Assembly: GCA_016709225.1 (NCBI GenBank)
Contig: JADJEE010000002.1
Location: forward strand, 2,046,001-2,110,000
Origin: Deltaproteobacteria bacterium
GTDB lineage: Bacteria; Myxococcota_A; Polyangia; Nannocystales; Nannocystaceae
DNA length: 64,000 nucleotides
Reading direction: 5' to 3'
The notes beneath the pieces are model-generated. The model did no database searches. It saw only the letters and a program-made list of their open reading frames with translations, and was not told where the DNA came from. Positions 12,475 to 21,553 of the stretch are shown one piece after another. How positions within the stretch are numbered: position 1 is the first letter of the stretch; each line of letters begins with the position of its first letter. The position numbers were made by a program, and so were the translations under genes.

Positions 12475-14130
12475 CTACCAGAGCACCTTGAGCAGGTGCT
12501 TGCATTCCTTCACGAGTGCCGCAAACGACTCGGGATCCACCCAGCGCGGGGGGATCGGCACGCGACGGCCCGCGATTTGCGGTGGTGGGGCCGGCAACGC
12601 TACCTGCAGCGGGAAAACCTCGCGACGGGTCCAGCCCTGCGCGCGGATCTCCAGCGTGCGCAGCGGGATCCACTCCCGCGGCCGGTCGCCCCACGTGATC
12701 CACTCGAAGGGTGCAGGCTCGCGCAGCTCGTCGGCGACGCCGGGCCACAGCAGCAGGGCCGGGCGTGCGGTGCCGTCGCGCAGGCGGATCATCGCCGGCA
12801 ACAGCGCGGCGTCGGCGGCCATGACCTCGGCGGCCGCGCGCGGCTCGACCGGACGCTCGCCGAGCGAACCCACCGCGCGCGTGATCCAGAACGGATGTGC
12901 GCCACCGATGACGTCGTCGACGCGCAGCGCCGATAGCGGCGCACCGGCGAGCTTGCTGCGGGTCGGCACGAAATTCGGCACCTTGTTCGCAGGCGAGACC
13001 TCGCCCCCGCTGCCGCCCTCGCCCGATGCTTCGGCGGCCGGCGCCTCGACGAGCGCGCGCTGACGCAGACGAAGCGGCGTCCACGGCAGCTCCTCGGCCG
13101 CGCACCGCCACAGTCGCCCCAGCTGATCGTCGGAGTGCGGGCCAGCGAGCACGAGCCCACCACCCGGCACCGTCACGATGCAGGTCGCGTGGCGCGGAAG
13201 CTTGCAGGTCTGCGCCGCGGGCAGCGGTTCTTCCTTGTCCTTGTCCTTGTCCTTCGCGCCGTCCTTGGACTCCGGCGGCGGCGGCTCGATCGAGAAGCGG
13301 TGCAGCGTCGCCCCCGGTCGCAACACGTAGATCCAGCGCTCATCGGCCGCGATCGCCAGCGGCGTCGAGCCGCGCAGCTCGACGTCCGGCACGCGCTCGA
13401 GCATCGGCCGCAGCGCGCGGTTGGTCCAACCGACCGCGCCATCGCGGGCCGCCAGCACGCAGTGCCCACCCGGTGCGCGGCCGATCGCGACCACCGCCTC
13501 GGATGGCACCGCGAGCGCGCTGGTGTTGCGCAGCTTCAGCCGCATGTAGCCCGAGAGGTGCTCGGGATCGATGACCCACGCGAAGTTCGAGGGACCGGCG
13601 CCGTGCCCGTGGGGGTCGGGCTCGAGCCACAGTGAGACCGCGCGACCATCGACCGACGCCATCAACCCGAGCACGTCGCGCTCGGCGACCTTGCGCCGGT
13701 GGAGCACCGTCTCCTTCTCGACGTCGACGAGGATCTCGCCCTGCGTGCCGACACCGCACAGCGTGCGTGGCCCGACCAACACCACGCGATCGACGAAGCC
13801 GCCGAGCTTCGAGCCGAACTTCTCGGCCTTGGTCGACCACACGCTGCCGCGATAGAGGTGCTGACCCCCGAACCACAGCCCACCCTCGTCGTCGGCGAGG
13901 GCCACCGAGGGCTCCGCCAGCGGCAGCTCGATCGACTTCTCCAGCTCGAGCGTCTCGGCATGGACGACCACGACCTCGTAGGGCAGCGCGACGATCACCC
14001 GCTTGCCGTCGGCCGAGCCGAGCAGCGACAGCGGTCGATCGTCGAGCGCCACGACGCCATCGCCGGCCCCCGCCGCCACCGTTCGCCGCCCCGAGCTGAT
14101 GACCGCACGCCTAGCCATGGCCGTGCCCAC
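12475..14130 (-). CDS. Beta-propeller-like protein of unknown function
   Basis: A 551-residue protein without a signal peptide. The first ~270 residues show repeated short strands such as LLGSADGKRVIVALPYEVVV, EGGLWFGGQHLYRG and RWIYVLRPGATLHRF. These fit a WD/PQQ-type beta-propeller. A KDKDKDKEE-rich insert and a Gly/Ser linker with PANKVPNFVPTRSK follow, then a second domain with EWITWGDRPREWIPL and a Trp C-terminus. No enzyme motif is visible. An alternative start is the ATG at 14118. The role is unknown; it is not recognisably linked to the kinase downstream except by strand. Confidence 0.75.
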   Translation of the reverse strand: MGTAMARRAVISSGRRTVAAGAGDGVVALDDRPLSLLGSADGKRVIVALPYEVVVVHAETLELEKSIELPLAEPSVALADDEGGLWFGGQHLYRGSVWSTKAEKFGSKLGGFVDRVVLVGPRTLCGVGTQGEILVDVEKETVLHRRKVAERDVLGLMASVDGRAVSLWLEPDPHGHGAGPSNFAWVIDPEHLSGYMRLKLRNTSALAVPSEAVVAIGRAPGGHCVLAARDGAVGWTNRALRPMLERVPDVELRGSTPLAIAADERWIYVLRPGATLHRFSIEPPPPESKDGAKDKDKDKEEPLPAAQTCKLPRHATCIVTVPGGGLVLAGPHSDDQLGRLWRCAAEELPWTPLRLRQRALVEAPAAEASGEGGSGGEVSPANKVPNFVPTRSKLAGAPLSALRVDDVIGGAHPFWITRAVGSLGERPVEPRAAAEVMAADAALLPAMIRLRDGTARPALLLWPGVADELREPAPFEWITWGDRPREWIPLRTLEIRAQGWTRREVFPLQVALPAPPPQIAGRRVPIPPRWVDPESFAALVKECKHLLKVLW

Positions 14131-14164
14131 GATAACGCACTTTCGCGCGCAGCAACCACCGACT

Positions 14165-15859
14165 TCAACGCGGCGCGATCACACCGGGCACGCTCGCACC
14201 CGGCTTCCACTGCGGCCGCGCGGCGTCGTCGGCCACCCGTGCGACCAGCGACGCGACCGTGAGTGCGTCCTGCAGCGTGCCCGCGAAGCTCCACGCGGGG
14301 TCGAACTCGTCGTCGACCGAGTGGTAGTGCTGCGCTCGCACCTCGCCGAGCGCCTGGCCCTGCGCACGACCGCCGGCCTCCATGTCACTGCCGCCGCGCA
14401 GGTAAATCGCAGGCACACCCACGCGGGCGAGCGCGAAGTGATCCGAGCGGAAGTAGCCGCCGCTCTCGGGGTGCTCGTCGGGCACGACCGTACGGCCCTC
14501 GGCGGCGGTGACCTCGGCCAAGAGATCCTCGAGGGTCGACTGTCCGGGGCCGATGACCTGCACGCTACGGGTACGGCCATCGACGTTCATGCTGTCGAGG
14601 TTGACCGCAGCGACCAGGCTGGTCGGCGGCACCGGGGGGTGGGCCGCGAAGTAGGTGCTGCCGAGCAGGCCCTCCTCTTCACCGGTGGTCGCCACGAACA
14701 GCACCGTGCGGCCCAGCGGCCGTCCGGACACGACGCGAGCCCGCAGCGTGCCGGCGACCGCGAGCATGCCGGCGACGCCGCTGGCGTTGTCGATCGCGCC
14801 GTTGAAGATCGCGTCGGCGTCGGCGGCCGCGGTGGCGTCGTGGCCGAGGTGATCCCAGTGCGCGGTGATCACCACGGCCTCGTCGGCGCGCGTCCCCGGC
14901 AGCGCGCCGACGACATTCACGTCGGCGAGCGTGCGATCGCTGGTGACGATCTCGCCGACGAACGCGTCGCGCAATCGATGGCCGCGGAACCCGGGCCCCC
15001 TCGCCTCGGCCTTCCACGCCGCCAGCGAGCTGCCGTCGCGGGTCGCGAGGCCATCGGCGGTCTCGTGCGTGATCCAACCCTCGAACGCCAGCGCGGGCGG
15101 TCGATCGCGGGTGTCGTCGTGGACCGCGAAGCGCTCCCGCGACCAGCTGTTGCGGACGACACTCCAGCCGTAGGACGCCGCCTCGGCGTCGTGCACGATC
15201 AGCACGCCGCGCGCCCCAGCGGCGAGGGCACGCTCGAACTTGTAGGACCAGCGCCCGTAGTAGGTCAGCGCGTCGCCGGCGAAGCGACCGTCGGCGAGCG
15301 GCGGATCACCGACCAGCACCACCACCACGGCGCCGTCGACCTCGACACCGGCGTAGTCGTCCCAGTCGTACTCGGGCGCGGTGATGCCATGGCCGACGAA
15401 CACCAGCGGCGCGTCGAAGCGCAGCGTGCCGGCCGGGCGCAGGCTGGTGCCGACGACATCGTCGCCGAAGACGAGCGGGCGGACGTCGTCGCCGTGCCCG
15501 AACCCGAGCCGACTGCGGCTCGCGTCGACCGACACCACCCGCATCGGCACGCGCTGCGTCCAGCCACCGTCGCCGGCCCCTGGTGCGAGTCCGAGCGCGG
15601 TCATGCGCTCGATGATGTACGCCACCGCGCGTGCGCCCCCTGCGGTCCCGGGACGACGACCGTCCATGGCATCGCTGGCGAGCTCGCGCGTGTCCGCGCG
15701 AATGCTCTCGACGCTCGGCGACGTCGCACCTGCGGCGGCGACGGGCTCGGTCGCCTCGGCCACGCGGGGCGCGGTCGCAGCGGTGGGCGCGGTCGCGCGC
15801 CCGCTGTCGTTACACCCGCCGCAACACGCGAGCACCAGCGCGAACCATCTTCGCAACAT
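14165..15859 (-). CDS. M28-family zinc aminopeptidase lipoprotein
   Basis: A 564-residue protein. The signal LALVLACCGGC places it as a lipoprotein or exported protein. A protease-associated (PA) domain sits at about 110-270 (APEYDWDDYAGVEV, ARGVLIVHDAEA). The M28 catalytic domain carries all zinc ligands: AHWDHLGHD, GAIDNASGVAG, TTGEEEGLLGS with the catalytic Glu, NLDSM and the final HYHSVDDE. It should cleave N-terminal residues from peptides outside the cytoplasm. The start is the ATG at 15859, directly followed by the basic MLRRW. The open frame upstream belongs to the opposite strand. Confidence 0.92.
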   Translation of the reverse strand: MLRRWFALVLACCGGCNDSGRATAPTAATAPRVAEATEPVAAAGATSPSVESIRADTRELASDAMDGRRPGTAGGARAVAYIIERMTALGLAPGAGDGGWTQRVPMRVVSVDASRSRLGFGHGDDVRPLVFGDDVVGTSLRPAGTLRFDAPLVFVGHGITAPEYDWDDYAGVEVDGAVVVVLVGDPPLADGRFAGDALTYYGRWSYKFERALAAGARGVLIVHDAEAASYGWSVVRNSWSRERFAVHDDTRDRPPALAFEGWITHETADGLATRDGSSLAAWKAEARGPGFRGHRLRDAFVGEIVTSDRTLADVNVVGALPGTRADEAVVITAHWDHLGHDATAAADADAIFNGAIDNASGVAGMLAVAGTLRARVVSGRPLGRTVLFVATTGEEEGLLGSTYFAAHPPVPPTSLVAAVNLDSMNVDGRTRSVQVIGPGQSTLEDLLAEVTAAEGRTVVPDEHPESGGYFRSDHFALARVGVPAIYLRGGSDMEAGGRAQGQALGEVRAQHYHSVDDEFDPAWSFAGTLQDALTVASLVARVADDAARPQWKPGASVPGVIAPR

Positions 15860-15907
15860 CCTTGCGCATGCTAGTCCCCGGGGAACGCGGCGTACAATGG
15901 CCATGCG

Positions 15908-18646
15908 ATGGCCGCACCTCGCGATGACGAGCCAAGCGACGGGGTCCCCGTCGAGGACGCGTTCTCGTCGCAGGACACGATGCTGTCCCACGGCCACGCG
16001 GCGCCGCCGTGGCTCGAGCCGCCGTTCGCCCTCGGCCGCTACCTGGTGACGTCGCGCCTCGGTCGCGGCTCGGCCGGCGAGGTCTTCCGCGCGCACGACC
16101 CGGAGCTCGCACGCGACGTCGCGATCAAGGTCGTGCTCCCGCGCAGTCGCAGCGCCCGTGCGCGCGAGCACCTGCTCGGCGAGGCGCAGGCCCTGGCGCG
16201 GCTCTCCCATCCCAACGTGGTCACGATGTACGACGTCGGCGAGCTACCCGCCGGCGCCGACGGCAGGCCCCGCGGCGTGTACATGGTGATGGAGCTGGTC
16301 GAGGGCGTCACGATGCGCCGTTGGCTGAGCGCGAGCAGCCGCACGACCACGCAGATCCTCGACGTGTTGCTGGCCGCGGGACGCGGGCTCGAGGCCGCGC
16401 ACCGCGCGGGTCTCGTGCATCGCGACATCAAGCCCGACAACGTCCTCATCGCCGATCACGGGGACGACGTGGCCCGACGGGTCTACGTGGTCGACTTCGG
16501 CCTTGCGCTCGCCGACGGACCGATCTCGAGCGGTGGCCCTGCGTCGCCCAGCAGCGACACCGCGGTCGAGATCGCCGGCACGCCGGCGTACATGGCCCCC
16601 GAGCAGCACGCCGGCGAGAGCACCGACGTGCGCACCGACCTGTTCGCCTACTGCGTGACCTGCTGGGAGGCGCTGCACGGCGTGCAGCCGTTCCGCGGCG
16701 ACACGCTCGCCGCACTCCAGCGGGCCAAGCTCGCCGGCCACGGCCCCGCGCCCACGCGCCGTCTGCCGCGATGGTTGCACGATGCGATCGCGAGCGGGCT
16801 GGCGGCCGACCCCGCGCGACGCCCCGCGACCATGACCACGCTGCTCGACGGCATCGAGCGCCGTCGCCACCGTCGGCGCAACCTCCTCATCGGTGCGGGC
16901 GCCACGGCCACGTTGGCCGCGACGCTGGCGTGGGGCGCCCGCAACACCGCGGACGCGGGGCCGTGCATCGACAGCGGCGAGCAGGCACTCGCGCGGGTGT
17001 GGAACGACGATGCTCGCGAGCGCCTGCGCGTGCGCTTCGACTCGCTCGCGCTGCCCTACGCCGGCGATGCGCTGGCCCGCGTGGTCGAGCAGCTCGACGC
17101 CCGCAGCCAGGCCTGGCGTACGACCCGTGTGCAGGCCTGCGAGGCGGCGCTGGTCGATGGTGCGGCCGGGGTCGAGCTGGCCGCCAGCGCGCTTGGGTGC
17201 CTCGATCGCCAGGTCGAGGACCTCGGCGCGCGCGTCGAGCTGTTGGCGCTCGCCGATCGCGACGCGCTGCGACAGGCCGCTCGCATGGTCGAGCGCGCCG
17301 CGAAGCCCGAGCGCTGCCTCGATGCGACCACCATTGCCGAGGCGCCTGAGGGCCTCGGCGGAGAGCTCGAGGCCGCGCTGATGCGCGCGCGGCTGCAGGC
17401 CGATCTCGGCCACGGCGAGGCGGCGTTCACGGCCGCGCAGTCCGTTGCCGCCGACGCCGAGCGTGCCGGCGACCTGGTCCGTCGGGCGCGGGCGCTGATG
17501 GTGGCCTGCCGGTCGGAGTCTCGCAGCGACAAGGCCCGCGGCACGCAATCGGTCTGCACCGACGCGTGGGTCGCAGGCGAGCGCGCGGGCGCCGAGACCG
17601 TGTCGATCTCGGCGATGCTGCAGCTGCTCGGTCGCGCCCGCTTGGAGCAGGAGCGCGAGGCCGAGCTGCTCGAGCGGCTGATCCGTGCGCGGCTCGACGC
17701 GATGCCCGAGGACCGCCGCGACCTCGCGCTCGAGGCCGACCTCGCGCTGGTACTGTCGCAGCGCCTGCGACAGGCCGGGCACTGGGAGCAAGCCCGCGTG
17801 CAAGCGCAGCGTGCTCACGACCTCGCGGTGCAGCACATGTCGGCCGACGATCCCAACGCGATCGCGGCGCTCAACGAGATGGCGCTCAGCTCCGAGGAGC
17901 TCGGCGAGCTCGACCATGCACGGCAGTACTTCGAGCGCGCGGTCGCGCTGCTGGTGGCCGCGCGCGGTCGCGCCCACCCCGACGTCGTCAGCCTCGAGAA
18001 CAACCTCGCCGGCCTCGAGATCTCGCTGGGCCGCCACGACGATGCGTTGCAGCGGTTGGCCGAGGTCCGCGCGAGCAAGCTCGCGCTCGAGGGCCCGCGC
18101 ACCGCGTGGCAGCTCACCACCGCGTACCAACAGGTGCAGGCCCTGGTCGCGCTGGGTCGCGGCGAGGAGGCGCTGGCGATGGCGCAGGGCGACCTCGCCC
18201 TCGCCGAAGAAATCCACGACGAAGACGCGAGCGAGATCGTGACGCAAGTGGTGCCACTGGTGTGGTCGCTGCGCGCGACCGATCGCTGCGACGAGGCTCT
18301 CGCGGCGATCGAACGGGTCGAGTCGATCTGGCAGCAGCTCGGCAGCGGCCGCGATCGCACGACCGCCGCCGACCTCGACCTCGAGCGCGCACGGTGCCTC
18401 GCGGCGCTCGGCCGCGACTTCGAGGCCGGGCCGATGTTCGAACAGGCCGTCACGCTGCTCGAGGAGCTCTACGGCACCGGTAGCCGGCGGGTCGCCGACG
18501 CCCTGCTCTCGCACGCGCTGTGGTTGCGAAAGCAGGGCGATGCCGCGGCCGCGAGCGCCCGTTTGGATCGCGCCGCGGCGATCACCGCGACCACCGAGGG
18601 CGACCCGGCGCTGGTGCGACGCATCTCCCAGGCCCGCGCCGGCTGA
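15908..18646 (+). CDS. Ser/Thr protein kinase with C-terminal TPR region
   Basis: A 912-residue protein. The N-terminal kinase domain (about residues 44-310) has GRGSAGEVF, VAIKVV, HRDIKPDN, VDFGLA and GTPAYMAPEQ, so it looks active. One membrane segment is near 325-345 (LLIGAGATATLAATLAWG). The large outer part has helical repeats. From about 640 they match tetratricopeptide repeats, e.g. ALNEMALSSEELGELDHARQ and NNLAGLEISLGRHDDALQ. This architecture is typical of myxobacterial regulatory kinases and suggests sensing by protein-protein contact. It is divergent from the M28 gene with a gap of only 48 bp, so both promoters overlap. Confidence 0.92.
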   Translation: MAAPRDDEPSDGVPVEDAFSSQDTMLSHGHAAPPWLEPPFALGRYLVTSRLGRGSAGEVFRAHDPELARDVAIKVVLPRSRSARAREHLLGEAQALARLSHPNVVTMYDVGELPAGADGRPRGVYMVMELVEGVTMRRWLSASSRTTTQILDVLLAAGRGLEAAHRAGLVHRDIKPDNVLIADHGDDVARRVYVVDFGLALADGPISSGGPASPSSDTAVEIAGTPAYMAPEQHAGESTDVRTDLFAYCVTCWEALHGVQPFRGDTLAALQRAKLAGHGPAPTRRLPRWLHDAIASGLAADPARRPATMTTLLDGIERRRHRRRNLLIGAGATATLAATLAWGARNTADAGPCIDSGEQALARVWNDDARERLRVRFDSLALPYAGDALARVVEQLDARSQAWRTTRVQACEAALVDGAAGVELAASALGCLDRQVEDLGARVELLALADRDALRQAARMVERAAKPERCLDATTIAEAPEGLGGELEAALMRARLQADLGHGEAAFTAAQSVAADAERAGDLVRRARALMVACRSESRSDKARGTQSVCTDAWVAGERAGAETVSISAMLQLLGRARLEQEREAELLERLIRARLDAMPEDRRDLALEADLALVLSQRLRQAGHWEQARVQAQRAHDLAVQHMSADDPNAIAALNEMALSSEELGELDHARQYFERAVALLVAARGRAHPDVVSLENNLAGLEISLGRHDDALQRLAEVRASKLALEGPRTAWQLTTAYQQVQALVALGRGEEALAMAQGDLALAEEIHDEDASEIVTQVVPLVWSLRATDRCDEALAAIERVESIWQQLGSGRDRTTAADLDLERARCLAALGRDFEAGPMFEQAVTLLEELYGTGSRRVADALLSHALWLRKQGDAAAASARLDRAAAITATTEGDPALVRRISQARAG

Positions 18647-18682
18647 GCTCGGGCGGCCGTGGGCATGCGCGCCTCGGCCCAC

Positions 18683-18693
18683 TGCGAGGTGCA
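18683..18693. promoter_or_regulatory. Upstream activator site 1 of the porin promoter (TGC-GAGGT-GCA)
   Basis: Part of a pair with 18715-18725. It lies about 117 bp upstream of the predicted start of transcription and overlaps a 6-bp-arm palindrome CGAGGT-GCA-ACCTCG (18685-18699). Its centre is 32 bp from the second site, about three helical turns. Confidence 0.55.
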
Positions 18694-18714
18694 ACCTCGG
18701 CGGTCGGCCGGTCT

Positions 18715-18725
18715 TGCGGACTGCA
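18715..18725. promoter_or_regulatory. Upstream activator site 2 of the porin promoter (TGC-GGACT-GCA)
   Basis: An extended dyad CTTGC-GGACT-GCAAG (18713-18727), about 85 bp upstream of the predicted transcription start. Its 11-bp core is the exact reverse complement of the site at 21404-21414 in the second kdp promoter. This supports a shared regulator. Confidence 0.6.
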
Positions 18726-18778
18726 AGGGGACCCGCTGCCGTCGCTGCCGACGTGCCCGTCGGCGGGTGCTGCCGGGT

Positions 18779-18793
18779 TGGCACGATCGCTGC
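18779..18793 (+). promoter_or_regulatory. Sigma-54 promoter of the porin gene
   Basis: TGGCACG-ATCG-CTGC matches the -24/-12 consensus TGGCACG-N4-TTGC with one mismatch and the exact GG-N10-GC spacing. Transcription would start near 18805, giving a leader of about 29 nt with an AGGA at 18817-18820 before the GTG at 18834. Confidence 0.7.
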
Positions 18794-18833
18794 TCTGCGT
18801 CGCGCCGCCAAGACGCAGGAAGAGAGTGATGCC

Positions 18834-20312
18834 GTGAATCTGCTCCTCGCCGTGCTCTGCATGCAGGGCCCGCGCTCGTATGAAGGCCCGACCGCGGCGA
18901 ACGCGGAGACATCTGCGGCCGCGCCCGATGACCGCGGTGCGATCACCATCGACGCCGACGAGCTCGATCGCCTGATCGACGCGCGGCTCCGCGAGCGCGG
19001 GCTCATCGGTCGCGGCACCGCAACGCCCGCACCCGCGGTGGAGCCTCCCGGTCCCGACCTCCGCTTCGAGCCGCCCAAGCAGGCCTTCAGCACCGGCGAC
19101 TTCGCCTGGATCCCCGGCAACTACAGCCCCGACGAGGCCCCGCTGAAGTGGGGCCCGTTCACGGGCGAGTTCCGCATCGATGCCGCGTACCACTACTCGC
19201 TGAACAACCCCAAGGACAACACGATCTCCGGGTCGAGCGAGGTCTTCCGCCACAACGAGCTGCAGGTCACGCAGATCGGCTTCGGCGGCAACTTCTTCTA
19301 CAAGAACGTGCACGCCCGGCTGATGACGCAGTTCGGCATGTACTCGCAGACCACGCCGCGCAACGACGCCAGCTACGAGCGCGGCAACTGGCGGATGGAC
19401 AACGCGTACCGGTACATCTCGGAGGCCTACGCCGGCTACCACATCCCGGTGCTGCACGGCATCAACATCCAGGCCGGCATCTTCATGTCGTACGTCGGCC
19501 TTTGGAGCTACTACAACTTCGACAACTGGACCTACCAGCCGTCGTATGTGTCGTCCAACACGCCATGGTTCTTCAACGGCGTGCGGGTGCAGTTCTTCCC
19601 CACCAAGACGCTCAAGATCGAGCCGTGGGTGGTCAATGGATGGCAGGCCTACTCGAAGTTCAACGACGGGCCGGGACTCGGGCTGCAGCTGCTGTGGCGC
19701 CCCAGCGATCGACTCTCGGTGCTCGGCAACCAGTACTACGGCACCGACACGGTGGGCATGCGCGATCGCAGGCGCGTGCACACCGACGACAGCATCATGG
19801 TCCGCTACCTCGATCGCAAGGACGGCGCCGTCAGCAAGGGCGCGTTCTCGCTGACGGTCGACGCGGGCTGCGAGTTCGGCGGCGGCGTGACGTGTCGCGA
19901 TCAGTTCTTCCTCGGCTTCATGGCCTACAACCGGCTGTGGTTCTGGAAGGACAAGATCGGCTTCACGTTCGGCGGCGGCGCGATCACCAACCCCGGGCGC
20001 TATCTCGTGCTGCTGCCGCCGATCAACGGCACCACCGCGTTCTCCGGCACGCCGTACTTCACGGCGGCGCCCGGCGACAAGTTCTGGGCGTGGGACACCC
20101 AGACGACGCTCGACTACATGCCGAATCGCTTCGTCACGTTCCGGGCCGAGTTCAACCACCGCGACGCGTCCGTGCCCTACTTCAGCGGACGCGGCGGTGT
20201 GACGCCGCCGGGCGGCAACACCGGAGCCCCGGGTTCCGTGGTGCCGGGGTGGCAGCCCGATCTCACCAAGACCGAGAACCGCTTCACGCTGGCGATGCTG
20301 CTTCGCTACTAG
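18834..20312 (+). CDS. Outer-membrane beta-barrel porin (OmpL-like, BBP2 type)
   Basis: A 492-residue protein. A weak signal (MNLLLAVLCMQG) is followed by a short acidic/helical segment with IDADELDRLIDARLRERGL. The rest is a long run of amphipathic, aromatic-rich strands such as FRIDAAYHYSLNNPKDN, ARLMTQFGMYSQTTPRN and WTYQPSYVSSNTPWFFNGV. It ends in NRFTLAMLLRY, with the terminal aromatic residue typical of barrel proteins. This fits the putative porin family BBP2. The GTG start at 18834 follows an AGGA. The gene sits under a sigma-54 promoter with the same activator sites as the kdp operon, so it is probably a potassium-responsive channel that supplies the Kdp pump. Confidence 0.82.
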   Translation: MNLLLAVLCMQGPRSYEGPTAANAETSAAAPDDRGAITIDADELDRLIDARLRERGLIGRGTATPAPAVEPPGPDLRFEPPKQAFSTGDFAWIPGNYSPDEAPLKWGPFTGEFRIDAAYHYSLNNPKDNTISGSSEVFRHNELQVTQIGFGGNFFYKNVHARLMTQFGMYSQTTPRNDASYERGNWRMDNAYRYISEAYAGYHIPVLHGINIQAGIFMSYVGLWSYYNFDNWTYQPSYVSSNTPWFFNGVRVQFFPTKTLKIEPWVVNGWQAYSKFNDGPGLGLQLLWRPSDRLSVLGNQYYGTDTVGMRDRRRVHTDDSIMVRYLDRKDGAVSKGAFSLTVDAGCEFGGGVTCRDQFFLGFMAYNRLWFWKDKIGFTFGGGAITNPGRYLVLLPPINGTTAFSGTPYFTAAPGDKFWAWDTQTTLDYMPNRFVTFRAEFNHRDASVPYFSGRGGVTPPGGNTGAPGSVVPGWQPDLTKTENRFTLAMLLRY

Positions 20313-20322
20313 AGATCGTCCC

Positions 20323-20889
20323 ATGACCTCGACACCCTCGCGAACCGTGATGAGTCGGACGCTGTCGTGCAGCCTGATCCTCGCGCCGCCGATCTCGACA
20401 GCGCCACCGGACGGCGCGCCGCCGGCCGCGAGCCCGAACGCGTCCCCGACGACCGCAACGACGACCGAGGCGCCAATCGAGACGCCAATCGAGACGCCAA
20501 CCGAGACGCCGGAGCGCGACTCATCGGTGGAAGCGGCCGCGGATCCACCACCGCCGCGCCTGACGAGCCCGCCGGCCCCGCGGTTGCCGAGTGATCCGGC
20601 GCCCGATCGATGTCGGCCGCACGGGCGCGACGTCTGTCGCCCGATGACGATCGGCGGCGCGGTGCTGCTCGGCCTCGGCATCGTGGGGCTCGGGAGCGGG
20701 ATCGGCATGGCGGCGCTCCCCGACCGCAGGATCGAGGGGCGAAGCGGCGACCTTCGCAGCTTCCGACCGGCCGGCGTGCTGCTCGTCGGCGCGGCGATCT
20801 TCGTCGCGACGACAGGTGCATTCCTGCTCGCCGAGTCGATGCAGCGTCGCCGCGGCGCGAGGCCGCATCGCGCGCGGCGGGGACGATGA
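20323..20889 (+). CDS. Small membrane protein with Pro/Thr-rich head
   Basis: A 188-residue protein of unknown family, starting 10 bp after the porin stop and likely co-transcribed. A Pro/Ala/Thr-rich region carries the repeated IETPIETPTETPE. A Cys-containing turn (RCRPHGRDVC) and two hydrophobic segments follow (TIGGAVLLGLGIVGLGSGIG and VLLVGAAIFVATTGAFLLA). The layout, a long disordered head and a C-terminal two-helix hairpin, is common in myxobacterial hypothetical proteins. A second ATG at 20350 is a possible start. Codon bias is weaker in the repeat region, so the call is moderate. Confidence 0.55.
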   Translation: MTSTPSRTVMSRTLSCSLILAPPISTAPPDGAPPAASPNASPTTATTTEAPIETPIETPTETPERDSSVEAAADPPPPRLTSPPAPRLPSDPAPDRCRPHGRDVCRPMTIGGAVLLGLGIVGLGSGIGMAALPDRRIEGRSGDLRSFRPAGVLLVGAAIFVATTGAFLLAESMQRRRGARPHRARRGR

Positions 20890-21001
20890 GCGGCCGGCCG
20901 ACATCCGCGAGCGTGCGGCCATCGTGCTCGCGCGGCTCACGAGCACGCTGAGTTCGCCCGCCGGCGCCGCGGCGACAACTGACGACGACCGAGCCGTCGC
21001 G

Positions 21002-21304
21002 TCAGCGGCTCGCCGAGCGCCAGACGGTGGCGCGCCCGTGATCGACCGGCAGCCCGGCTCGCCTCGCGCGGGCGGTCTCGGCCGCACAGAACTCGTGCAG
21101 CTCGCTGGCGTGGCCGTGCGCGCAGATCTCGAGGTTGTGACGGGTCTGCTCGAGCACGCGGGCGCGGTCCGCCGGCGACAGGGCCTCGAGTTCGCTGCGC
21201 TCGACGTGGGCGGTGCAGATGGTGAACGCGACCGAGCCGACCGCGGTGGCGAGGAACAGCGGCCACAGGCCGCGCGTCGCGGGCTCGGCTGCGGGCATCG
21301 GCAT
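21002..21304 (-). CDS. Small single-span membrane protein divergent from the kdp operon
   Basis: A 100-residue frame with ATG at 21304 (MPMPAAEP). A hydrophobic segment (GLWPLFLATAVGSVAFTICT) is followed by a helical tail with ERSELEALSPADRARVLEQT and two conserved-looking Cys. No family is recognised. It is divergent from the small kdp peptide, and the two activator sites lie in the region between, so it may share the control. The frame stays open further upstream to 21439, but that part overlaps the operator sites and is low in coding signal. Confidence 0.5.
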   Translation of the reverse strand: MPMPAAEPATRGLWPLFLATAVGSVAFTICTAHVERSELEALSPADRARVLEQTRHNLEICAHGHASELHEFCAAETARARRAGLPVDHGRATVWRSASR

Positions 21305-21403
21305 GCTTGCGGGTCGGCGGTACGGAGACACGACCACGGCGATTGCAGCGGGCGTACCTGCGACGGGACGCGCGTTGCGTACCGGATGAGCGTCGCCGGA
21401 TCG

Positions 21404-21414
21404 TGCAGTCCGCA
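21404..21414. promoter_or_regulatory. Upstream activator site 1 of the kdp promoter (TGC-AGTCC-GCA)
   Basis: The exact reverse complement of the site at 18715-18725. It lies about 130 bp upstream of the predicted kdp transcription start, with its centre 31 bp from the next site. Confidence 0.6.
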
Positions 21415-21434
21415 GGCCTCGCCCGCCGTGGGGT

Positions 21435-21445
21435 TGCATCGTGCA
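21435..21445. promoter_or_regulatory. Upstream activator site 2 of the kdp promoter (TGC-ATCGT-GCA)
   Basis: A dyad TTGC-ATCGT-GCAA at 21434-21446, about 99 bp upstream of the predicted transcription start. Together with 21404-21414 it repeats the paired layout seen at the porin promoter. Confidence 0.55.
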
Positions 21446-21512
21446 AGACGGCCGGTGCCGGCAACCCGTCGTCGCCGCACGACATGCGCCGGCCCTCGTG
21501 GCGGCCGGGGCT

Positions 21513-21527
21513 CGGCACGGCTCGTGC
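21513..21527 (+). promoter_or_regulatory. Sigma-54 promoter of the kdp operon
   Basis: CGGCACG-GCTC-GTGC has the required GG-N10-GC spacing and differs from TGGCACG-N4-TTGC at two less critical positions. Transcription would start near 21539, 15 nt before the ATG of the 27-residue membrane peptide. Confidence 0.6.
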
Positions 21528-21553
21528 TTCGTGGCGGCACCCGAGCACGCGCC

